Assembly: GCF_019924045.1 (NCBI RefSeq) | Contig: NZ_JAHXBN010000010.1 | Span: forward strand, 310,001 to 374,000 | Source of the DNA: Dyadobacter fermentans | Lineage (GTDB): Bacteria; Bacteroidota; Bacteroidia; Cytophagales; Spirosomataceae | Length of the DNA: 64,000 nt | Direction: 5' to 3' | In this document: piece after piece, positions 17,312 through 25,833 of the stretch | Position numbering within the stretch: the stretch's first letter is position 1 | How the letters are laid out: every line of letters begins with the position of its first letter | Translations under genes and position numbers: made by a program | Notes under the pieces: generated by a model | The model's input: the letters and a program-made list of their open reading frames with translations, nothing else | The model's database searches: none | Told to the model about the DNA's origin: nothing

Positions 17312-17653
17312 TTATTTTTGTTCTTCAAAATATCTCGCTCTAATTCTTAATGCCCGCTGAATCTCCTGTGACGGGATTTTCGCGGACTTTTTAATGAAAC
17401 CATTCGAAGCGACTACCAATGTTTGTTTGGAATCTGATTTGTCCCAAAACGCAAGCAGCCGAATTTCATTGCCACTATACGTTGTTCTGAATTCCCAGAT
17501 ATGTTGATGAATTTTCTTCAGTAGCCTGGGATCGTTTGTTTGTGCTGCCATATCAATGTTAAAAAATATTTTATCGATTGCTTGTTGAGGCAGGGTAGCA
17601 AGAAACCGATTGGCTTCATCTAACATCAGTATGTTGAAGTAGTGTGCAGGCAT
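17312..17653 (-). CDS. RelE/HigB-type toxin (phage Gp49-like family)
   Basis: This 113-residue protein of the RelE/ParE superfamily, Gp49-like branch, has the segments LKKIHQHIWEFRTTYSGNEI and RLLAFWDKSDSKQTLVVASN, followed by GFIKKSAKIPSQEIQRALR. That is the usual order of strand-rich core and terminal helix. It probably cleaves mRNA on ribosomes. The true start is the ATG at 17653; the frame extends to a TTG at 17677. It comes first in the pair, with the antitoxin immediately after. Confidence 0.85.
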   Translation of the reverse strand: MPAHYFNILMLDEANRFLATLPQQAIDKIFFNIDMAAQTNDPRLLKKIHQHIWEFRTTYSGNEIRLLAFWDKSDSKQTLVVASNGFIKKSAKIPSQEIQRALRIRARYFEEQK

Positions 17654-17699
17654 ATTAGAGATAATGTGTGTATCCAAATTTGGAAACTTCTAAATTATA

Positions 17700-17738
17700 A
17701 AAATATCCTAGCCGATCAATGCCGAGCCAGGATATTTT
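17700..17738 (-). terminator. Terminator of the uxuA operon
   Basis: AAAATATCCT and AGGATATTTT form a 10-bp AT-rich stem with a large loop and, on the minus strand, a following TTTATAATTT run. It lies just past the last gene of the uxuA-SDR-ThuA-Gfo operon (stop at 17745). Confidence 0.55.
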
Positions 17739-17744
17739 AGAGGA

Positions 17745-19178
17745 TTACCCTTTCACATTATTAGTACCATACTTACCACGCTGCGGCCGTGAGAGCATGG
17801 CCGTGGCTTCCTTATCATTAAGGAATTGTTCCTTTTTCGGGTCCCATTTCACCTTGCGGCCGAGTTTCATCGCGGTGTGCGCGAGGAGGCACGCGGTGCA
17901 TGAGCGGTGCGCGATTTCGGCGTGGCTAATGGTCTGTTTGCCGCTCTGAATGCTTTCGATCCAGTTCTGGTGCTGCTCGGGGCTTTCGTACAAGTGGATT
18001 TCGTTAGGCTGGATGACCGAGCCCAGTATTTTTGGATCGCTGGCGTAGAATGCCTTGTTCTCTTTCGCATTCTGTGCCGCCACGGGGTCGGAGGCTGTAA
18101 CACCTACATTTCCCCGCGAAACGAAGATCCAGCCATCGGTACCCTCGAATTTCACGCCATTAGGATTGGTGCCGCCGATTTCCATCGTCACACCGTTTTC
18201 ATACAATGCATTCACCAGGAAATCGCCATGCACGTCCCAAAGACCGGAGCCCTTTGCCGGGAACGTAGCCTTGCCTTCGATCTCGATCGGGCCTGTGAGC
18301 TCGGTGTCCATTCCCCAATGCGCGATATCGATATGGTGCGAACCCCAGCCAGTGATCATACCGGCTCCGAATTGTTCGAGACGAAGCCAGCCCGGACGGT
18401 CGTTGATGTCCGTTTGTGAATGCACGCGGTCTAAAGTATAGTAAACCTCCGGTGTTGAGCCGAGCCACATATCGTAGTTCAGGTTAGAGGGAACGGGCAT
18501 TTGTGCTGTATTTCCACCCGCAGGATCACCGGGAAGGCCCACATATACTTTCTTCAATTTCCCAATGCGGCCGTTACGTACCAGCTCGCAGGTACGCTTG
18601 AACTGCGGCCACGGGTTCATGGAGCGCTGTTGGCTGCCCAATTGAAAAATTACCCCCTTCTTCTTGATCATATCGGCCATTTGGCGGCCTTCGCGTATCG
18701 TGAGCGAAGTAGGTTTTTGCATATAAATGTGTTTGCCGGCAACGGCCGCCTCCATAGCTGGCTGCGCATGCCAGTGGTCGGGCGTACTGATGATAACCGC
18801 GTCGATGTCCTTACGACCGAGAATTTCATGGTAATCGTCGTACGTTTTTACTTCCAGGTATTTGTCCTTTCCGGTACGCTCGACGTATTTCCGTTCAATC
18901 CACTCCTTGCCTTTCGCAAGGCGGTTTTTATCCAGGTCGGCCACCGCAATCACGTGTGCCGCTTCATTTTTGATTACTTCCGGTAAATCGTGCGTGGAGC
19001 CGATACGACCGAAGCCGATCTGCCCGATATTGATCTTGTTGCTCGGCGCATTTTTGCCGAACACACTCGATGGCACGATGGTCGGGAACATCGATGCCGC
19101 AATAATGCCTGCTGTACCTTTTGCAGTGGCTTTCAGGAATGACCTTCTGTCCTGATTTTGCTCCTTCTGATCTTTCAT
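17745..19178 (-). CDS. Gfo/Idh/MocA-family oxidoreductase, Tat-exported
   Basis: This 477-residue protein carries a Tat signal (DRRSFLKATAKGTAGIIAAS, Arg11-Arg12) followed by a Rossmann fold (INIGQIGFGRIGS) and the Gfo/Idh/MocA second domain. EKPTS-type and HWHAQP-type motifs are visible as HIYMQKPTSL and STPDHWHAQPAM. Exported members are common in Bacteroidota and keep tightly bound NAD(P) because no free cofactor exists outside the cytosol. It is the last gene of the uxuA operon, 41 nt after the ThuA gene. The substrate is unknown; a sugar or uronate derivative is likely from context. Confidence 0.92.
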   Translation of the reverse strand: MKDQKEQNQDRRSFLKATAKGTAGIIAASMFPTIVPSSVFGKNAPSNKINIGQIGFGRIGSTHDLPEVIKNEAAHVIAVADLDKNRLAKGKEWIERKYVERTGKDKYLEVKTYDDYHEILGRKDIDAVIISTPDHWHAQPAMEAAVAGKHIYMQKPTSLTIREGRQMADMIKKKGVIFQLGSQQRSMNPWPQFKRTCELVRNGRIGKLKKVYVGLPGDPAGGNTAQMPVPSNLNYDMWLGSTPEVYYTLDRVHSQTDINDRPGWLRLEQFGAGMITGWGSHHIDIAHWGMDTELTGPIEIEGKATFPAKGSGLWDVHGDFLVNALYENGVTMEIGGTNPNGVKFEGTDGWIFVSRGNVGVTASDPVAAQNAKENKAFYASDPKILGSVIQPNEIHLYESPEQHQNWIESIQSGKQTISHAEIAHRSCTACLLAHTAMKLGRKVKWDPKKEQFLNDKEATAMLSRPQRGKYGTNNVKG

Positions 19179-19219
19179 TTTGTATGCAGATTTAGGATTG
19201 ATGACTGATATGCTTGTGG

Positions 19220-20077
19220 TTATTTCGAAAGTGCCGGAATAGTGTTCCGCACCGGATCCTGCGGGCTGGTAGCGTAAGCCTTACTGTAATTTCTTGGTTT
19301 CTGCGGTCCGATTGCCCATTCAATGGCACCGAGGATGTGCTTGCGCAGGTCTTCCTTTTCATAATCTTCCTTCTGATGCCCGAGTGAAGAGTAGAAGGAA
19401 CGTCCACCATCGTATTCATGCCACCAGACTGACGGGAAAACATTTCCAAAAGTATCCAGCGCCTTTCCGGCAGGTTTTTGAATGGTTGAGTGGTCATTCA
19501 CGGCCAATACATTCAGATTTACACCGAGTTCTTTGATGAAATAAAATTCGTCGGTTTGCCGTGGCCATTCCTTGCCAAGGTGCGCAAGCGAGGGGTTCTT
19601 TGGATCCAGGATTTTTACAGAAAAGCTCTGTCCCGGCTCATGCCAGAAGAAAGTTCCGCCCAGCAGATCCTTGAACCATCTCCATTTACGCTCCGTACCG
19701 GACGCGGAATGTAGCCCCACAAAGTTGCCGCCAGCCTGAATGTAGCGCATGAATGCTACGCGCTGCGCGTCGGTATCGAAAACGTCGTTATTGGTATTCG
19801 AAAACACAAGGCAATCGTATTGTTTCAGGTTTTCATCGGTAAACTTCGATGGATCGGAAGTGGTGTCTACGGCAAAACCGTTCTGTTTTCCCAGCGCGAG
19901 GATCGCGACCTTGGAGTTGGCAATATTGTCATGCACATAGCCCTTCCCGTTCTTCGTATAGACGAGGACTTTAACCTTGTTCCATTTGATTTTTTGCGCG
20001 TGTGTGCTTACGAATCCGCCCGGCCCGAGGAATAGCAGGCAGAGCAGGCATGTTGTCAGGATGTTTTGTTTTTTCAT
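19220..20077 (-). CDS. ThuA-domain protein, exported
   Basis: This 285-residue protein has a signal peptide (MKKQNILTTCLLCLLFLGPG, cleaved near THAQK) and a single ThuA/trehalose-utilisation domain over most of its length. Conserved pieces are VLVYTKNGKGYVHDNI, FVGLHSASGT, GGTFFWHEPG and PSVWWHEYDGGRSFYSSLGH. ThuA domains have a class I GATase-like fold; a catalytic role for them is not firmly established. It sits between the SDR and Gfo/Idh genes in a four-gene operon with 23- and 41-nt gaps. This is the second ThuA domain in the window next to a Gfo/Idh gene. Confidence 0.9.
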   Translation of the reverse strand: MKKQNILTTCLLCLLFLGPGGFVSTHAQKIKWNKVKVLVYTKNGKGYVHDNIANSKVAILALGKQNGFAVDTTSDPSKFTDENLKQYDCLVFSNTNNDVFDTDAQRVAFMRYIQAGGNFVGLHSASGTERKWRWFKDLLGGTFFWHEPGQSFSVKILDPKNPSLAHLGKEWPRQTDEFYFIKELGVNLNVLAVNDHSTIQKPAGKALDTFGNVFPSVWWHEYDGGRSFYSSLGHQKEDYEKEDLRKHILGAIEWAIGPQKPRNYSKAYATSPQDPVRNTIPALSK

Positions 20078-20100
20078 TGGTACTAAAAGAAAAGGTTTAA

Positions 20101-20892
20101 CTAAAATCCAATTGAATTGCCGCCGTCCACGGGTAGTGAAACGCCGGTAATGAATTTAGCGGCCTCCGAGCTCAGGAACACGGCTGCCCAGCCGATATCG
20201 TCCGGTCTGCCCCACGTGCCCATAGGCGTGCGGTCCATCGCTTTATCACGTCGTGACGGGTCGCCGTTCATGGCTGTGAGCATCATCGGGGTTTCGATGA
20301 AACCGGGTGCAATGGCATTTACGCGAACATTATAGGGCGAAAACTCCGTGGTCAGCGCTTTCACCATCCCACCAACGGCTGATTTCGATGCAGTGTAAGC
20401 CACCACGCGATCGATACCATACAATGCAGCCATGGAAGTGATCATCAGAATGGCCCCTCGCTTGCGTTCCACCATGCGTTTACCGCATTCGCGGGTGATC
20501 GAGAAGACGGCATGCAGGTTGGTCTGGATAACACGGTCGAAATCCTCGTCGGAAACTTCTATGGCGTGTTTTTTCATGTTAATGCCTGCATTATTAACCA
20601 GAATGTCTATTTCTCCCACTTCCGCTTCGATCGTTTCAATCAATGCGGGCAGCGATTTGAGGTCTGTAATATCGTTGACAAAGTAGCGAGCATTCGCGCC
20701 GAGTTTGGGCAATGCTTCTTTCAAGACTTCTTCGCGTCTGCCGGTGATCACAAGCTGTGCGCCGGCCTGCGCGAGGCATTGTGCAATGTAAAAGCCGATA
20801 CCGCTTCCTCCGCCGGTGACGAGGGCAATTTTGCCTTCCAGTGAGAAGACATTCAGTGATGGTGTTGTTTCGATTTGACTATTTGTGGACAT
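20101..20892 (-). CDS. Short-chain dehydrogenase, probable uronate/gluconate oxidoreductase
   Basis: This 263-residue SDR has the cofactor motif TGGGSGIG (about 26-33), the NNAG motif and the catalytic Ser...YTASK triad element. The closest families by sequence feel are gluconate 5-dehydrogenase and KduD. Because it follows uxuA by 24 nt, the likely reaction is reduction of fructuronate to mannonate, the step done by UxuB in E. coli (inference). It is cytosolic and of normal length, ending in the usual PVDGGNSIGF. Confidence 0.9.
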   Translation of the reverse strand: MSTNSQIETTPSLNVFSLEGKIALVTGGGSGIGFYIAQCLAQAGAQLVITGRREEVLKEALPKLGANARYFVNDITDLKSLPALIETIEAEVGEIDILVNNAGINMKKHAIEVSDEDFDRVIQTNLHAVFSITRECGKRMVERKRGAILMITSMAALYGIDRVVAYTASKSAVGGMVKALTTEFSPYNVRVNAIAPGFIETPMMLTAMNGDPSRRDKAMDRTPMGTWGRPDDIGWAAVFLSSEAAKFITGVSLPVDGGNSIGF

Positions 20893-20916
20893 TATTTAAA
20901 ATCTATAAAATCTTGA

Positions 20917-22122
20917 TTAATAATCCTGAACCGACCGTGCAACGCTCATTTCGAGTCCCCGCAGCTCTGCCAACGCTTTGAGCCGACCGATCATCGAATA
21001 ACCGGGGTAGGTCTTTTTGTGCAGATCGTCGAGCATCTGGAACCCGTGATCGGGGCGCATCGGCAGCAGGTTGTCGGTATAAAGCGCTTCTTCACGGCGC
21101 AGTTCCTCCTGATGCAATGCCTTAACGACTTCATACATGTCCACGTCACCATCCAGATGTGGTGCTTCATGAAAGTTGCGGTTGTCTTCTGACTCTCTTT
21201 TGGTTGTTCTGAGGTGGACGAAATGGATGCGGTCGCCCAAGCGCCGGATGATGCCCGGCAGATCGTTATCCGCCCGGACGCCCAGCGAGCCGGTGCAGAA
21301 AGTAATGCCATTGGCCCGTATGTCACACGCATGCATCAGCTGCACGAGATCGGCTTCGGTACTCACTACACGCGGTAGGCCGAGTAACGGACGCGGCGGA
21401 TCGTCGGGATGGATGCAGAGGTTAATGCCCAGCTCCTGCGCCACGGGCGCTACCTGGCCGACAAAGTAATAGAGGTTTTCTCGCAGCTCCTGGTCTCCTA
21501 TTGCTGCATATGCATTGAGCAGCTCCTGGAAATTAGCAAGTTCAAATGCCTCTTCCGAGCCTGGCAGGCCCAGTAAAACCGTGTTTGTCAATCCTTGAAT
21601 ATCGGCGGGGGACATGCCTTGCAATTTCCGTCTGGCCGATTCGCGCACCTGCTCGTCATAATCCGCCTCAGCGCCCGGGCGTTGGAGAATGTAGAGGTCG
21701 AACAATGCAAAGTCTTCCCACACGAACCGCAGCGTTTTATGGCCTTCAGGGAATGTGTAGCTGAGGTCAGTGCGCGACCAGTCGAGCACCGGCATGAAAT
21801 TGTAGCACACCGTCCGGATCCCCTCTGCCGCGAGATTACGCAGCGATTCCTTATAGTTTTCAATGTATTGCCCGCGCGATGGCAGCCCTTTCTTAATATG
21901 CTCGTGTACCGGCAGGCTCTCTACCACCAGCCATTTCAGGGAAGTGTATCGTTCATTGCCCGCTTCAACCAGCGAGATCCTTTCGCGGATCGCGTCTTTC
22001 GTCCACACATCCCCGACCGGTATCTGGTGCAGCGCAGTGACGACGCCGCTGCATCCCGCCTGACGGATGTCCATCAGCGAAACCGGGTCATTCGGGCCGA
22101 ACCAGCGCATTGTTTGAATCAT
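20917..22122 (-). CDS. uxuA: Mannonate dehydratase
   Basis: This 401-residue enzyme converts D-mannonate to 2-keto-3-deoxy-D-gluconate in the hexuronate pathway. Diagnostic segments are MRWFGPNDPVSLMDIRQAG at the start, GIRTVCYNFMPVLDWSRTDL, LCIHPDDPP with the metal-binding His and Asp, and FVHLRTTKR with EAPHLDGDVDM. It heads the operon uxuA-SDR-ThuA-Gfo/Idh and diverges from a LacI regulator. No kdgK or eda follows, so the later steps are encoded elsewhere. The assignment is firm. Confidence 0.95.
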   Translation of the reverse strand: MIQTMRWFGPNDPVSLMDIRQAGCSGVVTALHQIPVGDVWTKDAIRERISLVEAGNERYTSLKWLVVESLPVHEHIKKGLPSRGQYIENYKESLRNLAAEGIRTVCYNFMPVLDWSRTDLSYTFPEGHKTLRFVWEDFALFDLYILQRPGAEADYDEQVRESARRKLQGMSPADIQGLTNTVLLGLPGSEEAFELANFQELLNAYAAIGDQELRENLYYFVGQVAPVAQELGINLCIHPDDPPRPLLGLPRVVSTEADLVQLMHACDIRANGITFCTGSLGVRADNDLPGIIRRLGDRIHFVHLRTTKRESEDNRNFHEAPHLDGDVDMYEVVKALHQEELRREEALYTDNLLPMRPDHGFQMLDDLHKKTYPGYSMIGRLKALAELRGLEMSVARSVQDY

Positions 22123-22164
22123 AGCGAAATGAATTTTTTATAAAAATATAAATATTATCTTGTA

Positions 22165-22180
22165 TTGTAACCGATTGCAT
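22165..22180. promoter_or_regulatory. Candidate LacI-family operator between uxuA and its regulator
   Basis: TTGTAACCGATTGCAT is an imperfect palindrome centred on a CG step (5 of 8 positions symmetric), the usual form of LacI/GalR-family operators. It lies in the 143-nt divergent gap, 43 nt before the uxuA start and 86 nt before the regulator start. Binding is inference. Confidence 0.4.
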
Positions 22181-22265
22181 TAACTTGCCGTAAATTTTGG
22201 CCACAGGAATTCCTGTTCTGCAATAGACGGGAAATGCCTTTGTAAGCCCCTACAAGAAAAGAATA

Positions 22266-23294
22266 ATGGAAAAGGAAATTACCATTTATGACCTCGCAAA
22301 AATACTGGCATTGTCGCCAGCAACCGTGAGCAGGGCATTGAACGATCATCCTGCGATTAACGCGAAAACCAAGGTGCTCATTGCCGAGAAAGCTGCCGAA
22401 CTCGGGTATCGCTCTAACACATTTGCGAGCCATTTGCGGACACGCAAGACCAACACGCTCGGGGTGATCGTGCCGAGGTTGAATAGTAATTTTATGTCGA
22501 CGGTACTGGCCGGAATGGAGGAGGTAGCCAATAATTTCGGATATAACTTGTTGATCAGCCAATCGCTGGAGTCAGAGTTGAAGGAGCAAGCTAATGCCAA
22601 AACCATGTTTAACAGTCGCGTGGACGGCTTGCTGGTTTCTGTCGCTTACGATACAGATTCCTTTGAGCATTTCTCCACCTTCATCAATCGCAATATTCCG
22701 GTTCTGTTTTTCGATCGCATTATGAATCATCCGCAATGCGGCGCGGTGATTATCGATAACGAGCAGGCCGGCTACGACGCAACGCGCCACTTGTTGGATC
22801 AAGGTTGTCGGAGGATCATGCATGTGACGGGCGATCTGCGAAGAAATGTGTATGCCGACCGGTTGGAAGGTTTCAAACGAGCGATCGCTGATCAGAACTT
22901 GCCGACAGGTAATCGACTTGTTATATCGACCGACCTCAGTCAGGAAGCGGGAAGGGCCATAGCAGAGCAAATTCACCAAATGGAAGAAAAGCCGGATGGT
23001 CTTTTTATCGCCAACGACCTTTGTGCGGCGATCTGCCTGCAGGCTCTGAAAGAAAGAGGATACGTAATTCCGAAGGATATCGCCATTGTTGGTTTCAACA
23101 ATGACCCGGTTTCGCAAGTAGTGTCGCCGCAGCTCACAACCGTTTTTTACCCGGGTTATCAGATGGGAAAGACGGCGATGACTACGATGATCGGCCAACT
23201 AAATGGAACGAAACTGATAGATCATTTAGAACCAATTATCCTGCGCTCGGAACTGATTATCAGAAGGTCGTCGATTCGGTTGGAGAAGTCGTAA
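22266..23294 (+). CDS. LacI/GalR-family transcriptional regulator of the uxuA operon
   Basis: This 342-residue protein has an N-terminal helix-turn-helix (ITIYDLAKILALSPATVSRA, residues 5-24, with hinge ahead of TLGVIVPRLN) and a periplasmic-binding-protein-like sensor domain (about 60-335) with FFDRIMNHPQ and PDGLFIANDLCAAICLQALK. The hinge and HTH are canonical. Divergent orientation and the operator-like site make it the likely repressor of uxuA-SDR-ThuA-Gfo/Idh, responding to a uronate intermediate (inference). Confidence 0.94.
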   Translation: MEKEITIYDLAKILALSPATVSRALNDHPAINAKTKVLIAEKAAELGYRSNTFASHLRTRKTNTLGVIVPRLNSNFMSTVLAGMEEVANNFGYNLLISQSLESELKEQANAKTMFNSRVDGLLVSVAYDTDSFEHFSTFINRNIPVLFFDRIMNHPQCGAVIIDNEQAGYDATRHLLDQGCRRIMHVTGDLRRNVYADRLEGFKRAIADQNLPTGNRLVISTDLSQEAGRAIAEQIHQMEEKPDGLFIANDLCAAICLQALKERGYVIPKDIAIVGFNNDPVSQVVSPQLTTVFYPGYQMGKTAMTTMIGQLNGTKLIDHLEPIILRSELIIRRSSIRLEKS

Positions 23295-23365
23295 ATTGCG
23301 ATACATTCAACGTTTGCCAATCGCATTCTCCTGTAATTCACTATTTTTGAAAACAAAGCAGAAAT

Positions 23366-23920
23366 ATGGAAGCTGTGGCTGAAAGACTCTATTCACTGGA
23401 AGAATACTTCGCCTTTTGTGAAACCCACGAAGGCCGGTTTGAATTCGTCAACGGAGAAATCATCGAGATGTCTGGAGAAACAACTACTTCCAACAGGATT
23501 GCCGGGAATATTCATCGCTACCTCGCTAAAATTTTAGAAGATAGCTCATACGAACTTTATCAAAACGCAGTAAAGTTACGAGTCGAAGATGGCAGGGTTG
23601 TTCGTATCCCCGATTTTCTGATATGTGAGGAAGAGGGCGATGCTGTTCGGTATACTACCTTGCCATTGCTTATAGTAGAGGTATTGTCGGAAAGCACAGC
23701 CAAAACTGATCGCGTTGAAAAGCTACAAGAGTATTCATCAGACCCATCATTGCAATATTATCTGATGATCGAACAGACCAAATGCCATGTTGAAATGTAT
23801 ATCCGCGACGGGGAACGATGGTATTTTGAATTCTACGACAAAATGGACGATGTGATCCGGCTGCCTTATTTCAAAGCAGACTTGCCTCTTAGCGTTGTTT
23901 ACAGAAAGGTCAGCTTTTGA
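23366..23920 (+). CDS. Uma2-family putative endonuclease (DUF820)
   Basis: This 184-residue protein of the Uma2 family has a restriction-endonuclease-like fold. The usual elements are present: RFEFVNGEIIEMSGE (about 26-40), VVRIPDFLICEE with the active-site-type Asp (about 76-87), and LPLLIVEVLSEST (about 96-108) supplying Glu. Physiological function of the family is not known. Its last 11 nt overlap the end of the convergent YoeB gene, so the two messages are antisense at their 3' ends. Confidence 0.9.
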   Translation: MEAVAERLYSLEEYFAFCETHEGRFEFVNGEIIEMSGETTTSNRIAGNIHRYLAKILEDSSYELYQNAVKLRVEDGRVVRIPDFLICEEEGDAVRYTTLPLLIVEVLSESTAKTDRVEKLQEYSSDPSLQYYLMIEQTKCHVEMYIRDGERWYFEFYDKMDDVIRLPYFKADLPLSVVYRKVSF

Positions 23921-24179
23921 TTTTGTAATGCCCTTTCAAAGAAAAAACGATGACATTGTCATCGTCTACGGAGTATACCAATCTGTGTTCCTTATCAATT
24001 CTCCTCGGCCACTTGCCGGAAAGATTTCCTTTTAACCCTTCTGGTTTTCCTATGCCATGGAATGGTGCTGATTGAATGGCTTCTAAAAGTTGCTTGACTC
24101 TTTTTAGAATTTGTGTATTACCAGTCTTTTTCCAGTATTGCAAATCGTTCAAATCGTCAGAAGTCAACTTTATTTCCAT
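23910..24179 (-). CDS. yoeB: YoeB/Txe-family mRNA interferase toxin
   Basis: This 89-residue RelE-superfamily toxin has the YoeB core HGIGKPEGLKGNLSGKWPRR, followed by IDKEHRLVYSVDDDNV and the terminal GHYKIKS. YoeB has the conserved Glu, Arg, His and Tyr set used for ribosome-dependent mRNA cleavage; Glu (PEGLKG), Arg (RRIDKEHRLVY) and the terminal His-Tyr are all present. Its start overlaps the antitoxin gene by 10 nt. The 3' end overlaps Uma2 tail to tail. Confidence 0.93.
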   Translation of the reverse strand: MEIKLTSDDLNDLQYWKKTGNTQILKRVKQLLEAIQSAPFHGIGKPEGLKGNLSGKWPRRIDKEHRLVYSVDDDNVIVFSLKGHYKIKS

Positions 24180-24373
24180 ATGTCATCCAGGGTTATCTTG
24201 GTAGTGCGTCCTCTCGCGACATCCTCATCACCGCGTTTGATTTTGGCTACAAAATCGGCGCCGTAAAGGGTTTCGCGATCTTCTGTTTTGAAAGATATAT
24301 TCAACTCTCTGAAGAATGCTTCGATCGCATTACGCTCATTCTGGTTCTTCGGCTGCACGATGAAAGTTTCCAT
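24170..24373 (-). CDS. Antitoxin partner of YoeB
   Basis: This 67-residue acidic-basic mixed protein (METFIVQPKNQNERNAIEAF at the start, RGRTTKITLDDIWK at the end) is first in the pair and overlaps the toxin by 10 nt. It is shorter than YefM and lacks an obvious Phd fold, fitting the small DUF2683-like antitoxins found with YoeB in Bacteroidota (recalled, not searched). The C-terminal LDDIW segment resembles toxin-binding tails. Confidence 0.82.
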   Translation of the reverse strand: METFIVQPKNQNERNAIEAFFRELNISFKTEDRETLYGADFVAKIKRGDEDVARGRTTKITLDDIWK

Positions 24374-24454
24374 AACTTTAAATGGTTTATATCAAAGTTA
24401 AGAATTTTCGAAAACCTCTCCAAAGCGATCAGAGGATGTCAAATACCCAAATTA

Positions 24455-25825
24455 TCAATTTAGCCGCAGCACAAACACCTGCTGCACACCCTTCCCGGTC
24501 TCATTCTTCAATAGTCTATTAAATGCAAGCACCTTCCCGTCCGCTGACCACACCAGATTGCTCGCCGCAAATTCCGATGGTTCGGTCAAAACCTGGATTC
24601 TCTCATTAAATGGTGCGTCGCCGACTTCGCAAAGGACAATACTCCCTTCATAAACATAAGTGACATGTTTACCATCCGGATGCCAGCGGAGGTTGCCGGT
24701 AAGGTTGGAAGCGCATTCAGTGACTTGGCGCGGCTTGCCGCCATTGGGAGAAATGATGAAAATCTGGCTTATGCCATTGTCGTCTTTGGCCAGAAATGCG
24801 AGCTGACTACCGTCCGGGGAGGAACGGACGATGCCGGAGCAGCCAGGGTGGCTACTATCGGCGGTGAAAGTCAGACGACGTTGCGTGGTACCTTTGGGTG
24901 GCATCGGGAAGTCGGTGTGGGTTCCTTCCAATGGCCCTAGTGGTCCGGGTTGGGTAATGTCTTCTGGGATATCGACGATGAAAACTTCGGGTACGTCATG
25001 GCCGTTTTGATCCTTCACAGTGCCAAGAAATGCCCGGGCGATCTGGCGGGTGCCATTTTGGGAGGCGTAGCCATTCGTTCCAACCCAGCTGTCGCTGGCA
25101 GCGTGGCTGATTTCGTCACTTCCCGGAGCAGGGTTTGGAACAACCCGCACGACCAACGCGCTGAACCATTCGCCGGAGACATTCTCCGCATTTTCATCTA
25201 CTTTAACAGCCCTTACCTTTTTAGAAACGCCGATCGTCCGCAGGTTACGCTTCTGGCCGGTCGAGTCTTCCAGCGCTTTCAGGATGGCGTCGTTGTAGGT
25301 GAATCCGATCCATTGGCCGTCGCCGCTCCACTCGTGCCGGTGCGTGCCTCCGCGTAGCGCACCGGGCGTAAATGGGGGTGTAACGTCACGCGCATCCATG
25401 TATACGGGCACATTCGGGCGGTCGTCGTGAATGATCACTCCTGTGCGGCGCCATTGCTGGTAGGGGTTTTCTTGGGTGCTGGTGGAAAGGCCGTGAATGA
25501 ATACGACAGCGTTTTCTTTGGGGCTATAACTCACAGCTCCTGCACCCGGACCCCAGCTTGCATTGCCTTTGATATCAAAAAGGACTTGTTTCTCTCCCGT
25601 TTCAATATTCACACGCTCGATCCGCGCCGATTCTGCGATCCCGCCGTCATCGGTTCTGGTATCGTACACGAGCCAGTCGCCATCGGGCGAAAAGTTGTCG
25701 TTGTTATCCAGGTCGTGATGGTAGGTCAGGTCGTGCGTGATCTGTTTTTCTGCGATGTCGGTCTGGCAGGATTGCATGCTCAAAAATGTTAGGAACGTTA
25801 AAACCGGGATAGAAACAAGTCTCAT
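24455..25825 (-). CDS. YidR-like lipoprotein (DUF3748), TolB-type propeller
   Basis: This 456-residue lipoprotein (lipobox MQSC) has a TolB/PD40-like beta-propeller. It shares the distinctive run of E. coli YidR: LRGGTHRHEWSGDGQWIGFT, PGSDEI, VVQRRLTF-like TTQRRLTF, and DDNGISQIFIISPNGGKPRQ. YidR is an uncharacterised protein encoded beside sialate or galactonate genes in enterobacteria. ATG at 25825 sits 8 nt after the upstream stop; the frame extends to 25879 but the lipoprotein signal begins at 25825. It is the last gene of a five-gene operon for a putative glycan system. Confidence 0.85.
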   Translation of the reverse strand: MRLVSIPVLTFLTFLSMQSCQTDIAEKQITHDLTYHHDLDNNDNFSPDGDWLVYDTRTDDGGIAESARIERVNIETGEKQVLFDIKGNASWGPGAGAVSYSPKENAVVFIHGLSTSTQENPYQQWRRTGVIIHDDRPNVPVYMDARDVTPPFTPGALRGGTHRHEWSGDGQWIGFTYNDAILKALEDSTGQKRNLRTIGVSKKVRAVKVDENAENVSGEWFSALVVRVVPNPAPGSDEISHAASDSWVGTNGYASQNGTRQIARAFLGTVKDQNGHDVPEVFIVDIPEDITQPGPLGPLEGTHTDFPMPPKGTTQRRLTFTADSSHPGCSGIVRSSPDGSQLAFLAKDDNGISQIFIISPNGGKPRQVTECASNLTGNLRWHPDGKHVTYVYEGSIVLCEVGDAPFNERIQVLTEPSEFAASNLVWSADGKVLAFNRLLKNETGKGVQQVFVLRLN

Positions 25826-25833
25826 AGGTGAAT

